Origin: Diprion similis
Lineage: Eukaryota; Arthropoda; Insecta; Hymenoptera; Diprionidae
Assembly (NCBI RefSeq): GCF_021155765.1
Contig: NC_060112.1
Location: 12,400,001 to 12,464,000 of the forward strand
Length of the DNA: 64,000 bases
Reading direction: 5' to 3'
The position numbers and the translations under genes were made by a program. How positions within the stretch are numbered: position 1 is the first letter of the stretch; the number at the start of each line of letters is the position of its first letter. Under the pieces are notes generated by a model, which was given only the letters and a program-made list of their open reading frames with translations, was not told where the DNA came from and searched no databases. Shown piece by piece: positions 1-12,200 of this stretch.

Positions 1-1227
1 ACATTACTGTACATACCATACATTACGCAGCTGTGTTCCCGGATTCTTGATCCAGAATATAGATCACATCGTGTTTTTCCGAAAGTAACTATGTATTTAT
101 GCTATGTATACGTATACATATAAACTTGACGAAACGTAAAGAGATGCCTGTCGAATTCCCTTGAGCGTTAGGTATTCTTATTACGTGCGAACGCGTCTTA
201 AAAACTTTCCAGATGATGAGGTAAATACAGATAAAAAGCGTAGTAGCCCTAATCTTCGACTGTACTTGACGCGGAAACAATTTAAATTACCTCCTGTATA
301 ATATAATCGGTCTCGATTTCTTACAAGATTTTTCAACAAATGATGTCGTCATCTAAGTAATAGAATGTTACTCGACAAAAATGTTTTTGTGTTAGAAATC
401 TAAAGAAGCAGAACATTTTTTGTTTCTAGCTTTTTTTTCCGCGTATACCACGGAACCGTTCTATGCGAGTAGACGAAACTGTAATCAATATTTCACAATA
501 AAGAAGGAGACGGAAGAAATCCATATTCGACGAAATTAGTAATTAATTACTGTGCAACATTTTTTCTAAAAATTTCGTATAGTAATATTATTTTTATAGA
601 GAGATATCGTCAACAAGAATCAAAAATATCAGCGCGCAGACAGCTGATTCAAAGCATCGTTACTGAAGGGGGCAAAAAAAGTTTTTATCATAAAAACGCA
701 CAGAGAAGAACCTGTTATACAGTACATATGTATGTATGTAGGTAGGTATCACGTGAAAAATGACATCGTGTATAGTTAATAACATAATGAAATTACGATA
801 AGAAACAGAAACAATGAAAGTTACTTTTTGTCAAATTTCAAACAAGACCTTGTTGTTTTCGCATTTGAGGATCATTAACGTCTACAAAATAGGTTGTAGG
901 TGGGTCGTTATTCAAAGCAGCCAAGTGATCGGAGTTAACTTCCACTGTAAAGAGCAATAAACAAACGTCTACCATACACGTAGGTTTACATATAACGTAT
1001 TGTATACGTATTGCCTGCCTCAAAACGAATTCTGTATAAAACAATTGGACACCATGACGAAGCATGAAAAGTTTTGTAAGTAATCGCGCGTTTTACAGTA
1101 AGATACAAAGTACTCGCCATGTTGTCTGCATGTACCGTATAGTATACATATAGCATCACGATGACAAGTATCAGTTGAATGTTTTTTCGCTATACCAGCC
1201 ATTGAATTCTCGCAGAGAGACAGAGAA

Positions 1228-1231
<4 letters not shown>

Positions 1232-1258
<27 letters not shown>
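1232..1258. repeat. (AG)n microsatellite
   Basis: An uninterrupted AG dinucleotide run of about 13 units, preceded by imperfect GA-rich sequence from about 1,215. Confidence 0.9.
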
Positions 1259-2074
1259 TTAGTCACCGACAATGAGAACAAGAAATCGCGGAGTTTCCCA
1301 TCTCGCGGCGGCTAAGCTAGACAAGATCGTAATTCTCCCCTCCTCCCCATAGATATGGATGTGGCGGGTCTATTGCCGGCAATAGTAAAACCTGTCTACA
1401 AGTATATAACTGCATATACGTATTCTTTACACAACGTAGCGCGCAATCATCGCCTGGCGGTACATTACGCAAAAAAAAAAGAGGCCAAAGACAAAAAAAA
1501 AAAAAGAAAAAAAGAAGAGAGAAAGGCCGGGGTGGGAGAATCCAAGCAGGGGAAAAACAAAAGTGAAAAAGCAAAGAGCGAGAGAGAGGGGGAGGGAGGT
1601 TAAAAAACGCAGGAGATTTGAATACGGTGCAGAGTTTTTACTTCTTAAGGTGCATCTTTGGGTGTACTTTTTTTTGAATAATTTTTTTTCCCGCCTCCCT
1701 TCTTCCTTCACGCGCGAGGAGCAGAGCTAAGGTGGTTGTTTTTTTCTCGCGAGATGAGGGCCTTGCGCCCTGCGGAGGTCGACGATCTGCATACCTAAGC
1801 GTGGAAGGTAGGTACGCGGCGGCGTGCGAAGGGCTGCTGTGCGAGTAAGGGCGAGTATAAGTAATTTGGCCGTCCGGCTCGGGTCCAGCTGCCCTTCGCG
1901 TCTTTCCTGACCCTCGGGAACGTACACACCTATATGTATGTATATGTATACAGGTATACCACTGAGAGACCGCCGGCCTGCATCACCCTTTCGGATTAAT
2001 ACTTAGAACAAAAAATGTCACCCTTAGGTAACGAGCCTGTGTCTCATCCCTCCCTACCGCCCTCCCAACCTTCC

Positions 2075-2100
2075 ATCCTTCCTTCCTTCCTTCTTTCCCT
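2075..2100. repeat. (TTCC)n-like microsatellite
   Basis: A short run of tetranucleotide TTCC/CTTC units inside a pyrimidine-rich tract, followed by T-rich low-complexity DNA up to about 2,290. Confidence 0.7.
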
Positions 2101-5100
2101 TCGTGCCGGTGCATGGAAGGGTATAAACCCACCTAGTTCTTTTTGTAATATATTCCTCGGCCTGCCGACTGATCTCGGCTTCTGCCTTATACGCGCGGTA
2201 CAAAAAAAATCTAAGAACAGTGGAAAAAATTTTTAGTTCTATCTGTCTTTCTTCGTTTTTTTTTTTTTTTTTTTTTCTTTTTTACTTTCTCTCCCTCTCT
2301 GATCGCGGGTTACACACGAGTTCTTTATTCACACGGGTTATACCATGGGAAACAGGTTACAGGTTCGACGCTTCTTTTTTTCCATTCCATCTTCTACATT
2401 TTAGTTTTTTAATCTTTTATGGTGTATTCTTTTTTTGGTTTTTTTTCTTGTTTCTCTTTTTATTGTTGGTATTATCATTATTATTGTTCGTCGGGATTTT
2501 TATACTACGTCCTTATATTATATGACCTAATTCTCTCTCGTATATATTGGCTCTCATGGATCCCTGTCTTCGAATTTTAATTGTCTACTCATGTACCTCC
2601 GATTACCGTGCGAAAAATTATCTCACACGTATTTTTGTCGCATTTTACGTGTCACTTGACTGTATACCTACACTTACTTGTGTCAGACGTTTTTGTTCGT
2701 TAAAAAAACCAGTCAATGTTGCAGCTGCACAGTAGTTTTTAACCCGTTATAATCTGACGCACAACTTCCTTTGAATCGGTTGTTTTTTGGAATCGATAAT
2801 CAACATATACGTGTACATACATAATACTACGTGTCTCAGACTGCATCGGATTGGTTGGCCCGATTGTTGTTTCGTAAAAAAATAAAATTACTCCCCCCCC
2901 TCCCCCCGAACTCGTAAGTCAATTGCGTTTCTTTTGTTTTTTTGAATATTTCTTCTTTCGATTTCAATTAAGTGCATTCGCGTTTTATGTAAAAATTTAC
3001 ATTTCAGAAAAAAATCAGATTCATAGTACTTTCTCGCTCTTTATCCAAATCCTTTTTACTGTGACAGGATACAACAATAAAGCAAAAGAACATAATTATT
3101 ATCTTTTTAATTCTTACTCAGGTGAAAAGACCCTTTTCTTTATTTTCTCGTAAGTATCATTCATTTAACGAAAATTGTAAATAATATAAAGTACCTAATT
3201 ACAGAGTTCAAACATTGGCCCAATTCTTTCTCATAAGGTATCAAACTTCACAAATTCTACTCGATCCCAAAGATCGTCGAACAATAATTTACATATAACT
3301 CAAGAATTTACGGATAAGCAGAAACAAATAAATAAAAAGTGTAAATCACGGACACACCATTTTTTTTTCCTTTACTGAAATTATAAAAAGATTTAACGGT
3401 ATTTCGTTGCTATTGCAAACCTGGAAAATCATATTATGTTATAAATACACATAAATTTTGTTAACAAATAACATATTTAAACGTAATTTAGAAATGGTGA
3501 ATTGCGTAATCGATTCAAACAATTCACCACTTTTTCGTACTAAACCAAATATTTGCCAGCTATTTCTATGATGCATTAATGACCCTGTGATGAGATCAGA
3601 TACTCGTGTAAAATATGCACCATGGGATTCGAGTTATTCAAATTCTTTTCTGCATTTTTTCGTCGCTCCTTGCCATTCAGTTATGTACACATACATATAT
3701 GTATACGTACGTATATACCTACAACTGCTTGACGATTTAAGATATTATACGAAACCTGCCTACGTACCTGCCTACCTACGCTAATTGTTTTTACTGCAGA
3801 CGTGTTTTTGCAGTTTCGCGATGGTTTGTTTTCGCAGCCCGCGATTATCCTTACAGCGTCCTCTGCGGGAGATTTTTCGTGTTTCTTTATTTGCCTCGTG
3901 GATTCCCGCATTTCTTATTGTTTTACGACGAACCTGCACCGCAGCCGAGTGCTGCAGTCGCATAAATAAATATATATATATAAAGTGTATCATCGTTTTT
4001 ATCGCAAGTTGCTCCTTTTTTTTACAGCTCGACTGTCCTTTTTTGCTTTTCATCCCAATCGGAGAGATCTCGTGCGTCACTGTTTCATCGCATTATTCAA
4101 CTAGTGTAATATAATTTTTTTTTTTTAAATTTATTTTCTATTTAATTGTCCGGAACGACATTATTTTACAATCTTTAAACTGTCGTCATACTATATTTAT
4201 TGCAACATGTAAATCATATTGCGAATAACCTTTTGAGAGAGAAAAAAAAATATCTCGACATGTATTTGAAGAAAAAAAAGTAAAAACGGAGGACAAAGTG
4301 CTCAACTTTCACTCGAAAAATCTGCAGCTATAGAAATTTCACATGCAAGTATTTAGGTATCTCTTCGATAGTTGGGTCAATACGTGATCGCGATATTCTA
4401 ACGAAGTTCTGGGAGCGGATGATTTTAACGTAAATCGAGAGTGCGGCAGACATTCCAATCGGCAAAAAGTGCTAGGTTTTCCAACGACGAGTTCACAAAA
4501 CACTATTAATTTATATTCCCGTCGCAATAAACCGAATAAAAATAAATTTCAAAAACTACAAACGGCGTGGAATAATGAAACCTTTTTTAACCGTTCCGAA
4601 TCAAGATGAATGAAAAAGGTTTGGAAATGAAAAACTGGATTCGTTTCCAACGTTTAATTGATGCAGCATCACTTAGGTAATACAACACTTGTTGAGGGTG
4701 AATTGGAAACGTTTTGACGAGCTTCGAAGGCACGTAAATCTACGTTTCCGTCGTAATTTATCGAGAGGAAGATCACGCCTGAAGCGTATATAACTGATAG
4801 GCTAATCAGTGAGATGGATGACCGTAAGTAACGGCGAACCTAATCACGAGGTGAAAATCAAGCAGAGTAACTTCTACGTGTAGACAAATCGGGGTATATT
4901 ACGTGTACAAAGTGCTTGTAATATTTGCCAAGCTCTTTAATTGTTTCGTTTAGCGATAAATATATCATATCTATGTGTGTGCGTGTGTGTGTTATTCATG
5001 GATATGCATGGAGCATCCATTTTTGGTGGAAAGTTGATATACAATATTATATGTACATGTATAGCGAAATTATATTCGAAGAACAAAATGAGAGATCGAT

Positions 5101-5779
5101 CATACATGCAGAGCATTTTTTGTAGAGCTGTACGCTTTATTTCGAGTAATCTGTACAAGATTTCGAGTAATCTGATCAAGAGTATGTTACAAAGATCGGT
5201 GAGATGACGGTATGTTACGTGTCTCACATAATTAAATTTACTTCAGTCGGAGTAAAACCAGATATGGACCCAAAGTGTCACTCTAAATCCTTTGAAATTC
5301 GATAGGATTATCGGACAATGGCAGCATTCCAGACCAAAAGCCCACAGCAGGCGATGACGATTTCAAAAATTTCTGGACAAATATACTGAAGCCATTACGT
5401 CGGATGATGCTAGTTTTATTCTCGATTCAATTCTACTCAAATCTGGAAAAAACCATCAATTTTACGGATAAACATTTAAGTCGGTAAATATTTTCTCGAG
5501 AAATATGATTTCAACTAGCTTCCAGAATGAGTTAACTGACAAATCGCGGTATCAAAAATACAGGGTAACTCGAACACTGCGTTAAAAAGAAATCCAACAG
5601 CCTAAAAATCTCTCTTAGATTCATGCGCAGAGATTACATAGACAATTAAATGTGAGTTCAGCTGCTAAGAGCATATGGTGAACTTGCTCACGCGGATATT
5701 ATACGGCCTATATCTTCGAAGATGAGAATCAAAAACAACGTGACTGTCGTAATAAAGGCGATTTTATTTGCCAAGGTAG

Positions 5780-5804
5780 AATAATAATAATAATAATGAT
5801 AATA
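5780..5804. repeat. (AAT)n microsatellite
   Basis: An AAT/ATA trinucleotide run of about eight units with one interruption (ATG). Confidence 0.85.
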
Positions 5805-8683
5805 AAATCACAGAGCGAATGAGCAAAATTGAATGAAAAAGAAAGGATTTGAAAAAAACGTCCCTTCTCGCCAGTCCCTTTTACCCATCTCCTCGCATAG
5901 TGTATAGTCGTAAGTTCCGCGGTCATAACCCGTTCTCTTTTCTACAATCCTTGCGCCCCGCGCGTCCCTCTATATCATAGCTATATTACGTATGTATATT
6001 CACGAATTAGACGCTATTGGGGCGCAACCACCCACCGTCGGTTAGTAGAACGATCGCATTGTCAGGAATATAATGTACGTCCCCGTCCGTTTCTTGTTGG
6101 GCACATATCTGCCCCGCTGCATCTGTGTACATTACACACATACATAGTCGTATGCACACATCATGTACGCTCACAGCACAGTTCTTGGAATTGAGTATTT
6201 TATATTCAGTCTTCACCCTTCCTCGCTTAGATATAGGGTTTTGAGCCAACTTCGAATAGCTGCTATTGCACGATGCAGGGAGGATCGCAAATCAACAACG
6301 ATTATATACGGCTGAGCTTCAACTTTGTTTCTAGCTTTGGGGGTTGAAGAATTGTCCATAATTATGGAACTGGGAATACTTTTCAACGCGACAACTTTTT
6401 TGAGAACCGATATGCGTTCTGTTATAATATAGTTTTTGCATGAACTAGAATGATTCAGATCCTCCATCTTTTCTCTGTACCTATAATTGGACCAATAGGA
6501 GGTGTAGAGAAATGGTGATTTTTAAACGTTTTCTTTTTAAAACTATAATACAGAGGACAAGTTTTCCTCTAATTGGAATACAGGTCGACGTTCCTCGGTG
6601 CATTTTCATGCAAATATTTGGGGCACTCTGCACCAGTTTTTACAGCGCGTTATAGAACTGAGCCAGATGATGGGAGAAACTGAATTATGAGCGTCGAAGT
6701 TCGTTGTCTACTGCAATTTACCGCAAGTTGTCCAATTTCCTGTCCACAAATGAAATTCGCCCCAACTTCCGAGGCCCTTACTGTAAAAAATAGTATGTTC
6801 TAGATATATATGAGTGATTAATCGTGGACGATGACTGGACGTGATATAACTGTTATCAGAGTAAGAAATGTAGGCAAGAAGATGTAGAGAGATGAGAATT
6901 TAATTTGCTAAAATAACTATTAAAAGCAAACTGTCATGAGATTGAAATAAACATGGTAGATTTAACACGCAATATCACGTCAACTTCATAGTAGAAATAG
7001 TACCAGATCTAGCAATCAGGATTTAACTTATCATATGCTCGGATTCCCTGAAAGAAACGTTAGAAAGCACGTTTTCTCCTTCTAAAAATGGTATGCGGCG
7101 AATCTAGTGTAACCACGAATCCGTTGAAAGTGTGTATCAAGATACCAACATACCATATCAGTGCAGCTAACTCTGGTTTGCGTTTGCAATATAATGTACA
7201 TACAACTGTAGACTGTCGGAGGAGAAAAGCTTTTACTGGTACGAATCCATAACTTTTTCGACGGTTTGACGTTACATGCCGGGAAAGATTACATAGTTCA
7301 TACATCTAACAATAAGCTATAATCTGACCCACGATGTGCACAGTTTCAGTTGGTACGCATAACGAGGTAGATTCTACGTTCCAGATCTGTTACGAAACTG
7401 AAGATGATACAGTTGAAAGGTGGAAAAACAATCTGGCTTTTGAACCTAGGTATTTAGAAAGTGCTTTTTACCTCTCTAACTCAGCAAGCTGGTTTCGAAT
7501 TATGGAGTTTGCGGGTCGAACGTTCTGAACAGCGACAACAAGTTACGTCAAGTTAAAAACGTGTTTCAACAGTTTTTTTTAGCGAGTTGTACTGAACGCA
7601 GTTGTCGATTTTATTATACCCCTTTTTTCACCTTAACAAAAATTTCGTTCGTATTCCTCTGTCGTAAACAACACTCTGTTTTCATCGACAAAAATAACGA
7701 TATCGCATGAATAACGTGTTTATTTCACGATATTTTGACATTGGTTTTCGCTTAGTTATATCTCGTAAATGTAATCAAGCGTTGCATCGTTGAGATTGAA
7801 CCCAAACGATGATCATTCGAGCACAATTTACGCTGAAACTGTTCATGTTATAGATTATCAAGTATACATATTATGCCATCAAATGATCGTCTGAAAAGTC
7901 AAACACTGTCTGAATTTTGTCCTGCTTTGTACAGTTGTTACCTGCAGCCAGCAATTACTCGCGAGACTTATTACAACTACGAGAAACAATGTGGACCAAG
8001 TTAACGAACCGTAAACTTACAGACTGTATCTTTTGTACATGAGACAGCCCTCTGCCAGTGTGCAGAAAAACAATAATAGATTATCTTACGAATCGAACTA
8101 GTTTCGGTGAAGAAAAAAACGAACAAATAGAGGAACCGCATCTTTGCTATACTCTCGGTGTAACCTTTCTTGCCCGTGTTTGAAAAAGTTGATTAATCGT
8201 AAATTGGTTGTATTTTTGTGAAATAAATATCGGGATGCACGTGTGAATAAAAAACGCATGGCACATTCGAATGTAAGGAATAGCGATCGCTTCCCATGTT
8301 ACAACACTCCTCTTGTGCATTAATTGTCCTTTTTGTCACATCCTGTACTTATAAATTCGTTATTTAGATAATGCTACAGACAGTCTTTGCTGTTCGCGTT
8401 GAATGTCGCTTGTTTTGGTTAAATAATCAAAGCCTATGCATCGTTGACATGCAAATCTCGTCACAACTACACTAGGCGCAATTCTACAAAAAATGCCGAA
8501 CATGACTAACGAAAAAAATTATTTGCTTTACGCAACAATAAATTCCGCAAAAATATATTTGTGCACAGAATCGCATCTATACCACACCATTGCAGAAATA
8601 CATTTTCTGTCATTATGCTGTTCCATAAAACAAAAAAAAGGTTACATCGACAATTATGTCCGGCATTGCTCGGGTTTTCTGTA

Positions 8684-8794
8684 AAACTCGCCGCTTGACG
8701 CCAGTAAATAGGCAACCGTATAGCTTAACACATTTCAAACACGTTAGGACACGATGCTTCGGTTGCCTATTTGCCGGCGCTAAGTGATGAGTTT
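8684..8794. other. Long stem-loop, possible miRNA-type hairpin or tiny MITE
   Basis: The arms 8,684-8,718 and 8,760-8,794 are each 35 nt and complementary without a gap, around a loop of about 41 nt. Comparing one arm with the reverse complement of the other gives seven differences, all transitions. Read as plus-strand RNA, four become G-U pairs and three A-C mismatches; on the minus strand it is three and four. The central 13 bp (AAATAGGCAACCG and its partner) are perfect. It lies about 160 nt beyond the 5' splice site of the putative minus-strand exon ending at 8,951, so it may be intronic. Arm length suits a pre-miRNA. A short miniature inverted-repeat element is the main alternative. I do not recognise a known mature miRNA. 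Confidence 0.4.
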
Positions 8795-8950
8795 CACGAA
8801 AGATTACCAGTATAACAGGTATAGATGTACAGAATCGCGGCTTATTGCGGCATTTTCAGGCCGCGAAATACTAGTGCATGAAAAATAACGTGACAAACGT
8901 CACTCTGTCGAAATTTCTTGCCGCGTGTATTTGAAAAATCCGTTACTCAC

Positions 8951-9203
8951 GAGTGCCGTTGACGTTTCTGCTTAGTATCCTCGGCCCCGACGCTGACTGG
9001 TGGGTGCTAGACTGGGGCAGCTGGGACTGCACCGACGGGCTGGACACCGCGTTGTTGATTGATACCGACGCGCTCGTCGCGGCGACGGAAGCGGGGGTCG
9101 GCGTCGCGGTGCACGCCGGTGCCGGGGAAGGCGTCGCGACGCCGCGGAGTGTCTCTTCGCCGGTCGTCGACGAGCTGCTGCACCCTCCGGCATGGACGTC
9201 CAT
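8951..9203 (-). CDS. Putative first coding exon, Ala/Ser/Thr/Pro-rich protein (partial)
   Basis: A GC-rich open frame, unlike its AT-rich surroundings, runs from an ATG in good context (GCCATGG) at 9,203 to a consensus donor GTGAGT starting at 8,950. That leaves a phase-1 intron after residues ...RNVNGT. The peptide begins MDVHAGGCSSSSTTGEE and continues with low-complexity Pro/Ala/Thr and Ser/Gln stretches, with no fold or domain. An upstream in-frame ATG at 9,245 is an alternative start. Disordered starts like this are common in insect transcription and RNA-binding factors, but nothing here identifies the protein. No next exon was found in the 8.9 kb to the left, so the gene would need a very long intron or the exon is false. 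The opposite strand is also open here and could be the shadow or the real frame. Confidence 0.35.
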
Positions 9204-9245
9204 GGCGTCTCGGCGCGGCGCGATTACAATACAAAATCCATGCAA

Positions 9246-12200
9246 TTCGAATCGACGGAACCCTCGCGCTATACTCGCGCCGTCACTACTCAGGATCGAT
9301 TCCTGGCCAATCCTTACACCGTCAATCTTCCCTTAACAAATCTGATCTCGCTGTATGTGGAAACCGGGACTCGCTCATTCAGCACCTCGCCTCGAAACTT
9401 GTCTTTATAAGTGTGCAAGGGATAGTGGTAGATATCTACTACAGTAATTTATCTAGCCAAAGCACAACCCTTCTTATCTTATTTTTTATAGTACAACCAA
9501 CACCACAATCGAACAACAAATATACTGTCAAACGGTACGTAAAAAAAAATATGAAATGAAAATAAAACAGAAGAACTAAAGTAAAAAGATGCAAAAATAA
9601 CGATAATACTACAGGAGTTAAAATTGTTATATACTGCACTCAAAACGGTAACGCGACAAAAACAACTGCAGTCACACTCAGGAGGAAATATCTTATTGTT
9701 CTTGTTATTGATATTGCAAAGCAACGTCAAGGCACGCGGTTCGATTTATTAGCGAGTCAAAACGCGCAAATTTATCAAAGATTTTCTTCAGTAGCAACAA
9801 CAACAACAAATGCAGCAGGAACACGTGAACGCGTGCCGCAATCACGAACAGGTAGGTATATCAAAGTCTGTATAACAACGCAGAGGCTGCGGCACTTTAT
9901 AAAACGGTGTTTCACCGGAAGTGTAAAAAAAAGTATACAAAAGCCGATATTCGCACTGCGATTACGATGATAATAATGATAATAATACTTCCAAAAAATC
10001 GATTTTTCTTTCGTGTATTATAAACGTTCAAATCTAACGTGTTGTTTATTTATACATTTGTATATGTATGTACAGAAAAGTGAGATACGGTAGAACAGCG
10101 ACGACGCTACCAGCTCGACTTCATGCTGCACATTGTTTGGCCTCTCGGCAAGGCTGCGTCGACACCTCTCCGGCAGTTCCACCACTTCCACCACCTCGCA
10201 GACCGCCGCCGTCGCCGCCGCCGTTGTTGCCGCCAGTGCAACGGCTCCTCCCCGGTCCTCTTCATGCCCCCCCCCCCCACTTGCCCGTTCGATCCCCCGC
10301 CCCACCCCACGGCCGTGGCTCACCTCACCCCGCCCGTGACCCAAGCCCCATACCCTCAGCGTACATACCCACGGCGCCCGCTCCACCTTCCAGAAGTCGA
10401 CAAAAAAGCATCCGCCGTCCTCCTCCCCCCGGCCGGCAGGCAACTCTCGTGGGGCAAAAACTAGCCTCCCTCCCTCCCTCCCGTCGCTTCGTTTCTTCAC
10501 CTACCGTTTCGCTGAGCGTTTCTACCCCGCCCCGCCCCGCGTCGCTGCGGGGAGCCCCGCTGATCGTCCTTTTCCTTTTCCCGTCCGTACACAGGGTGGG
10601 GGTGAGAGTGCAGAAATATTGGAAAACAGAAGAGTCGCGATATCGAATTTTTCTGAAAGCGAAAACGGATTTTCGTTGACTTTCGAAATGTAGAAAAGGT
10701 ATAGATTAATCCGAAATATTGTATTTATAAGAATATAGGTATGTACATAGAAAGTCAAAACATCAGAAAACTTGCGATTCTGCATATATGTACCAGCTAG
10801 TTTGGCTTCTTATGTTCTAATTAACATTTTAAGGGTGCATTGTGACTTTTTTTACATATACTTCGACTTACTATACTTTCAAATTCTACGAAATTGATTA
10901 TTTCCTCTGAGAAAATCCAACATCGTAATCCAACCTATGTTTTACCTATTTACTGATATTTCTACGGTCTAACCCTGGCCCGTCGGGGGTCCCTGCTTCT
11001 CCTGTACGTAGGCACTACGCCTTACGCCTCGAGCGTCGGAGCCCCGTGAGGACGAAGGAGACATTTCGGAACCCCTTCTCCATCCTAAACGTCTTGCGCT
11101 TGGGGTTGGTACCAGCCCCTTTTTTACCTCCCTCCCCTCAGCCGTGCCCCCCCCCCCCTCCTTCCCCTTCCCCTTTCAGACTGTCCGCTGCACCTTGATG
11201 TGCGCCCTGGCGAACGAACGAACGAGTTCGCTTCCTGAACTTCCCCTTTTCTTGGCGTCACAACTCACGAATCGTCTTTCGCGTCTCTCTCGTCTCTCGT
11301 CTTCGAACCGGCGTGACGCTATAAGTTCGTGTGTTCGCAGACCTTTACTTTTCGCGCCGAAAAAACTGTGAGGCTTTTTCATTCGGGCGTCGTTTCTTTC
11401 GGAACTTTTTTTTTTATCCTCCTCGGGCTTCGTACGGTCTTTTTTTTTTCTTTCTTACATGCTTTCCTTTTTTGCTCTCGCTTCTCCTTCCTATAATGCT
11501 TTTTCTTGGTTACTTTTTTTCTATCCCCATCCTCGACGTACAGTATACGACTTACACACCGTGAGAGAATTCTCGAATTTGCATATCGAATATCTGATAG
11601 GTCGTGTATACTTCTATCTATCGTCATTCTTTTTGTTTCCGTCGCGTTCTGCCTGATATTCTTGGATCGCTCTCGGATCAGACACGCTAAAAACGAGACT
11701 TATATAATTCGTACTGCTGACCGAAAATGGTTCAGGAGTTTTCACCTGTCATCTATCCCGATGATCATACTGCAGAAGTCTTGTACAGCTGCACCAGAAT
11801 TTCGGGTTATCGAATTTGTTCGACGCGTTAATTATCATAAACCTTGATAGTATTCAGATATGACAAACGTTTCTCGTAGAAGTCAACTGTCTCTTCCATC
11901 TTTTTATCAAATGTTTCTAAGTAAAGTTCGCCAATTACTTTAACAAGTCAATGATCATCGACGATAGTTCGTGGAACCGATAGTCTCATTCAAAGATGAT
12001 TTTCTAATTGTTCTAACAATGGAATCGCGATCTAGCTTTCATAGATAGTTTTAGAAGTACAATTTCACAGATGTAATACTCGAAACCGTGTTAAGGTTTA
12101 TAATTGCTGCTATTATACAGTATCGAATGGACCTCCCAAACTATCAAAATACGCGTAAAAGACTTTCGGAAAGTCGGATCAGCCAAATAATCTTCCTTCT

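Larger units (their letters stand above)
1..8683. other. AT-rich non-coding region, no supported gene
   Basis: No open frame here is longer than about 100 residues, and none has recognisable family motifs or convincing paired splice sites. The sequence is AT-rich with poly-A and poly-T runs (about 1,470-1,510 and 2,255-2,285), TA-rich simple sequence near 3,690-3,720 and a GC-richer patch at about 1,720-2,200. If the exon at 8,951-9,203 is real, its transcript runs leftwards through this stretch, so part of it may be intron. I cannot identify a following exon. Confidence 0.5.

Noticed and set aside
1317..1711. Phe-rich frames opposite A-rich DNA
   Set aside because: Produced by poly-A/T and AG-rich simple sequence; no protein-like composition.
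10018..10679. Long frames on both strands in the GC-rich patch
   Set aside because: CCG/CCA low complexity keeps several frames open at once. The peptides are Pro/Arg or Gly/Arg runs with no family signal.
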